Translations under genes and position numbers: made by a program
Notes under the pieces: model-generated
The model's input: only the letters and a program-made list of their open reading frames with translations
Database searches by the model: none
What the model was told of the DNA's origin: nothing
Source: an uncultured Opitutia bacterium
GTDB taxonomy: Bacteria > Verrucomicrobiota > Verrucomicrobiia > Opitutales > UBA953
Length of the DNA stretch: 7,542 bases
Direction: 5' to 3'
NCBI GenBank assembly: GCA_937875975.1
Contig: CALEEU010000126.1
Location: 1 to 7,542, forward strand
In this document: positions 4,917 through 7,542 of the stretch, in pieces
Numbering within the stretch: position 1 is the first letter of the stretch
Layout of the letters: each line of letters opens with the position of its first letter

Positions 4917-7289
4917 TTAGTCGGCGAGCATCAGCTGGAAGGCGTCGGCGTGGACGTTACCCTTGGCGCCGTCGGACGAGAGAACGATCGTGTGCGTGCC
5001 AGCGGCGAAAGTGAACTTACCAAGTTTGTTGGCCTGATCGATGACGCCGACCTTCTGATTAAGGCGTAAGGTGACGGGCTTTTCGCCGGCGCGATTAATG
5101 GTTAGGACGGAATTGCCCGAACGGTTCTCGTGGGCTTCCCAATAGCCGCGGAGCTCATACTTGCCGGCGTCCTTGACCTCGAAGGTGAAGGTGGCGCGGT
5201 TGCCGTTGCCGGCAGCGTAGTGATAGCCGGTGCCGAGGTGGGCGAGTCCGTGTCCTTGGGTCCACTTGCCTTCGAACTTCGCTTGGGCATCGTCGACGAC
5301 GATGCCGCCGAGCTTAGCGAGCTCCTTAAGGTCATCAGCGGAGAGCTTGGTGGGCGAACCCTTGGTGAGGTCGAGGTTCATCCGGCCGGTGGGCAGTTCC
5401 TTGAAGTCCGCAATCGACGTATCGAGGAAGAGATCCGCGCGCAGGTCGCTGCGGCGCATGCGGCCGGGCTGTTCCATCAGCTTGATGAGGTCGGGCAGGT
5501 GCTTCTGGTAGACGCCGCGCGGGTCGGTGTTTTCGCGGACGGCGAGGTAGGCGGCCTTGCCGACGACTTCGCCCATCATGCCGATGGTGCGCATGACGCG
5601 GACGGTACCGAGGGCTTCGTGGGTGACCGAGATGTGGCGGCCGGCGAAGAAGAGGTTGTTGATGTTCTTGGAGTAGAACAGGCGGTAGGGCAGCGGGTAG
5701 CCGTTGCGGCGATCGACGGCGTGGACCTGCTTGCCGTTGGCGTCGGTGTAGCCGAACGCGGCGCGCGAGATGAACGGATTATCCGGGAACTTCTTGGCGT
5801 ACTGCTCCTTGGCGTAGTGGAGGTCGATGTCCCAGGTGGTGGGCACGCAGCCGTCATCGAAGTCGCGGCGGGTGACGATGTCATCCTTGTTCAGGATGAT
5901 GTCGCCGTCGAACAGGCGGGATTCGCGGGGACCACCGACGTGCGAGGCCCACTTGAGGTCGGAGAGGGCGTACTTAGCCTTATCGGGGCCGTTCTTGAGG
6001 GCGGAGAAGGCGCCATACATCGCGCGGAAGTTCCAGTCGCGGATGTACTCGAGGTCCTTGATCGGATCCTTGTCGAAGCCGGATTCCCAGAACCACTCGG
6101 CCTTCATGAAGGGCTTGTCGTCGATCTTGGCCTTCGATTTTTGGAGCAGAGGGAAGTCGCCCATCTCGAGCGGCAGCGCCCAAGGGGTGGCGGGCCAGCT
6201 TGAGGCTTGGTCGGCGTCTTGGTAGAACCACATGTTGGACATGCCCATGCGCTTGTCGGGCTCGGTGCGGAAGGTCGCGCCGGCGTAGGCGCCCACCCAG
6301 CCGTGTCCGGTGGTGTCGGCTACAAACTTCGCGCGGAAGGTCTTTTCGCGGCCGGTCTTGACGTCGATGGCCTTCACGGCGGCGATACGATTGCCGTCCA
6401 TGATCACACCGGTGGCGAAGTGACCGAGGAAGAGGGAGATGTTCTTTTCGTTGCGGACGACCTTTTCCTTCAGGTCATCGCCAAAGCTGTCGATGCGGCC
6501 AGGGCTATCGGGCGAGCGGTCACCGATCTCCTCGATCATCTCGCCGAGGTGTGGGAACTTGCCGCGCGTGGTACCACCCATGGCCCAGACGCCGACTTCG
6601 GAGCTGCCGTTGCCGCCGAGGACGAAGCGGTCTTGGATGAAGGCGACCTTGAGCGACTGACGGGACGCGGAGAGCGCGGCGCCGAGGCCGCCGTAACCGC
6701 CACCGACGACGACGAGGTCAAACTCGCCTTGGTCTTCCGTGCCCTTGGGGCTATTCCACTTCGAGCGGGCGGCGACGAGCGCCTCGCCTTCGGGCGGGGT
6801 GAAAGAAGCGTCCTTGCTGAAGAGGATGGCGTCGGCACGACCGGCGAAACCCGTTAGGTCATGCAGGGCGATCTTCACGTCGCCCGCGGGCAGGGTGACC
6901 ATGCCGCCGGCTTGCCAATGCCACTCGGCGCCTTTCGTGCCGAACTCAGTGGCGACGGGCTGTCCGTTGACGATGAGCTGGAAGCGGCCCGGGGTGCCAG
7001 GGGCGTTCCAGTGGGCGACCCAATCCTTGGTGCGCACCCAGACGCGGTATTCGCCGGCCGAAGCGATGCGGACCGAGCCCGTGGCATCGGCGACCGGCTT
7101 ACCGAGACCGTGGGCCAGGAGGTAAGGCGAACCGACGATGTTCGTGAAAGAGGTGTCGAGCTTCCAGCCGCCCTGAGAGGCGAGGGATTCGGCTTCGACG
7201 AAGACCGTATCGGTGGACTGGGCGCGGCCGACGACGGCAGCCAGCAGGGACAGTCCAAGGAAGGGGAGGACGCGAGGGGACATGGACAT
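4917..7289 (-). CDS. Secreted FAD-dependent oxidoreductase with flanking beta-sandwich domains
   Basis: A 790-residue exported flavoenzyme of the FAD_oxidored (PF12831-type) family. Residues 1-24 form a Sec signal peptide with no twin-arginine motif. Residues 28-158 resemble a carbohydrate-binding-like beta domain (starts VEAESL; ends in a GRADAILFS strand). The FAD domain starts with DLVVVGGGYGGLGAALSASR (191-210; GxGxxG at G196, G198, G201), then QDRFVLGGNGSSEVGVW (219-235), DTTGHGWVGAYAGA (325-338) and a C-terminal FAD-binding block FFAGRHISVTHEALGTVRVM (547-566). Residues about 663-790 resemble the golvesin C-terminal/xanthan-lyase binding domain (AGKYELRGYW at 708-717; ADAFQL at 781-786). 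I chose ATG 7289 (M3 at 7283 is nearly as good). The frame is open to 7469, but that extension translates low-complexity repeats. The substrate is unknown; relatives often sit with polysaccharide-degrading genes, which fits a sugar-like substrate, but none are visible here. It is the first gene of a pair with the FMN/ApbE membrane protein. Confidence 0.85.
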   Translation of the reverse strand: MSMSPRVLPFLGLSLLAAVVGRAQSTDTVFVEAESLASQGGWKLDTSFTNIVGSPYLLAHGLGKPVADATGSVRIASAGEYRVWVRTKDWVAHWNAPGTPGRFQLIVNGQPVATEFGTKGAEWHWQAGGMVTLPAGDVKIALHDLTGFAGRADAILFSKDASFTPPEGEALVAARSKWNSPKGTEDQGEFDLVVVGGGYGGLGAALSASRQSLKVAFIQDRFVLGGNGSSEVGVWAMGGTTRGKFPHLGEMIEEIGDRSPDSPGRIDSFGDDLKEKVVRNEKNISLFLGHFATGVIMDGNRIAAVKAIDVKTGREKTFRAKFVADTTGHGWVGAYAGATFRTEPDKRMGMSNMWFYQDADQASSWPATPWALPLEMGDFPLLQKSKAKIDDKPFMKAEWFWESGFDKDPIKDLEYIRDWNFRAMYGAFSALKNGPDKAKYALSDLKWASHVGGPRESRLFDGDIILNKDDIVTRRDFDDGCVPTTWDIDLHYAKEQYAKKFPDNPFISRAAFGYTDANGKQVHAVDRRNGYPLPYRLFYSKNINNLFFAGRHISVTHEALGTVRVMRTIGMMGEVVGKAAYLAVRENTDPRGVYQKHLPDLIKLMEQPGRMRRSDLRADLFLDTSIADFKELPTGRMNLDLTKGSPTKLSADDLKELAKLGGIVVDDAQAKFEGKWTQGHGLAHLGTGYHYAAGNGNRATFTFEVKDAGKYELRGYWEAHENRSGNSVLTINRAGEKPVTLRLNQKVGVIDQANKLGKFTFAAGTHTIVLSSDGAKGNVHADAFQLMLAD

Positions 7290-7342
7290 ATTAGATGGCA
7301 GTGGGATGGGAGAGTTCCAGCGGAAAAGGGGGGTGGTGGAAA

Positions 7343-7365
7343 GGGTCAGGGGTTGGGGGTAAGGG
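7343..7365 (+). other. G-quadruplex motif upstream of the oxidoreductase gene
   Basis: Four G runs of 3, 4, 5 and 3 bases (7343-7345, 7349-7352, 7355-7359, 7363-7365) are separated by loops of 3, 2 and 3 bases, meeting the usual G3+N1-7 rule. A six-G run at 7328-7333 could take part. The motif is 54-76 bases upstream of the start codon on the template strand, so it would form in DNA and not in the mRNA. It may be only a by-product of the purine-rich repeats here. Confidence 0.55.
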
Positions 7366-7399
7366 TGGAAAAGAGGACTGAATCGATGACGGATGACAG

Positions 7400-7435
7400 A
7401 GGGCTGAATGGAGGACTGAGTGGAAGGCTGAATGG
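7400..7435 (+). repeat. 12-bp tandem repeat x3
   Basis: AGGGCTGAATGG (7400-7411), AGGACTGAGTGG (7412-7423) and AAGGCTGAATGG (7424-7435) are adjacent. A fourth related unit, AGGACTGAATCG, lies at 7374-7385 after a 14-base interruption. Confidence 0.8.
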
Positions 7436-7443
7436 ATGATTCC

Positions 7444-7477
7444 TGCCACCCGCCACCCGGGGCCGCCACCCGCCACC
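7444..7477 (+). repeat. Heptanucleotide repeat, CGCCACC x4 in two pairs
   Basis: TGCCACC (7444-7450) and CGCCACC (7451-7457), a six-base CG-rich break (7458-7463), then CGCCACC twice (7464-7477). It occupies the place in copy B where copy A has GGTCTCG heptamers. Confidence 0.8.
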
Positions 7478-7530
7478 TGAAACGAACCCCCCGGCCAATC
7501 CTCCGGTCTCCGGTCTCCCTTTGAGTGGCT

Positions 7531-7542
7531 GTCTCGAGGTAG
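7531..7542 (+). repeat. Possible REP head cut by the window end
   Basis: The last 12 bases, GTCTCGAGGTAG, end exactly with GTAG and nearly match the REP head at 2200-2187 (minus strand) and 99-108. A hairpin beginning at 7543 would confirm it; that sequence is not in the window. Confidence 0.4.

Larger units (their letters stand above)
7374..7523 (-). repeat. Composite dispersed repeat, copy B (inverted relative of 2001-2155)
   Basis: Read on the minus strand from 7523, the order is CAAAGGGA, GAGACCG x2 (7517-7504), GATTGG, a G run, TTTCAGGT, GGTGGCG heptamers, then CCATTCAGCCTT-type 12-mers and CCTCTGTCATC...TCATCGATTCAG. The same anchors occur in the same order in copy A, with other tandem units between them. 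It fills the region upstream of the oxidoreductase gene. I see no clear -35/-10 pair in 7290-7542. Confidence 0.6.

Noticed and set aside
4089..5069. Long plus-strand frame of 326 codons across the junction of the flavin genes
   Set aside because: It is antisense to two well-supported genes, has the Val/Gly/Glu/Arg-rich composition of a shadow frame, and matches no family I recognise. The same applies to 988-2121 (minus) and 5130-6203 (plus).
7290..7469. 60-residue N-terminal extension of the FAD oxidoreductase
   Set aside because: The extension is translated tandem-repeat DNA rich in Ser, Pro and Gln and sits before a clear signal peptide that starts at 7289.

Overview
The window reads as chromosomal DNA of a G+C-rich Gram-negative bacterium, most likely Verrucomicrobiota (Opitutales-like) or a relative in the PVC group. 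This is inferred from three things: a secreted FAD_oxidored-family enzyme with carbohydrate-binding-like flanking domains, a REP/RAYT element, and intergenic DNA full of short-period repeats. None of the four genes has a recognisable Shine-Dalgarno sequence. No rRNA or other taxonomic marker is present, so the assignment is tentative.

Layout. Positions 1-96 hold the tail of an upstream unit, with a strong intrinsic terminator (22-47). Positions 97-859 form a complete 'REPtron': a REP-associated tyrosine transposase gene (RAYT, 218-718, minus) between two 131-bp direct repeats (128/131 identical by my alignment). Each repeat contains a forward REP hairpin and an inverted REP hairpin, both with the GTAG signature. 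Positions 901-1959 (plus) encode a secreted calcineurin-like metallophosphoesterase. Positions 1960-2294 are a convergent intergenic region built of 6-8 bp tandem repeats, a composite dispersed repeat and a degenerate REP. Positions 2295-7289 (minus) are a two-gene unit. Its first gene is a secreted FAD-dependent oxidoreductase (4917-7289). Three bases later comes a membrane protein (2295-4913) that joins two FMN-binding domains, a NosR/NirI-like membrane iron-sulfur module and a C-terminal ApbE flavin transferase domain. Positions 7290-7542 are upstream intergenic DNA that carries an inverted relative of the 2001-2155 repeat, more short tandem repeats, a G-quadruplex motif and the start of a further REP-like sequence.

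How the genes work together. The 7289-to-2295 pair is the most interesting part. Known family biochemistry says ApbE attaches FMN covalently to a Thr in S-G-A-T motifs on the outer side of the membrane. Here the transferase and its apparent substrate domains are one polypeptide, with both predicted on the same side of the membrane. The neighbouring enzyme is a flavoprotein exported by a Sec-type signal. My inference is an extracytoplasmic flavin redox system that couples oxidation or reduction of a carbohydrate-like substrate to the membrane, with external FAD serving both proteins. The phosphoesterase and RAYT have no evident functional link to this pair.
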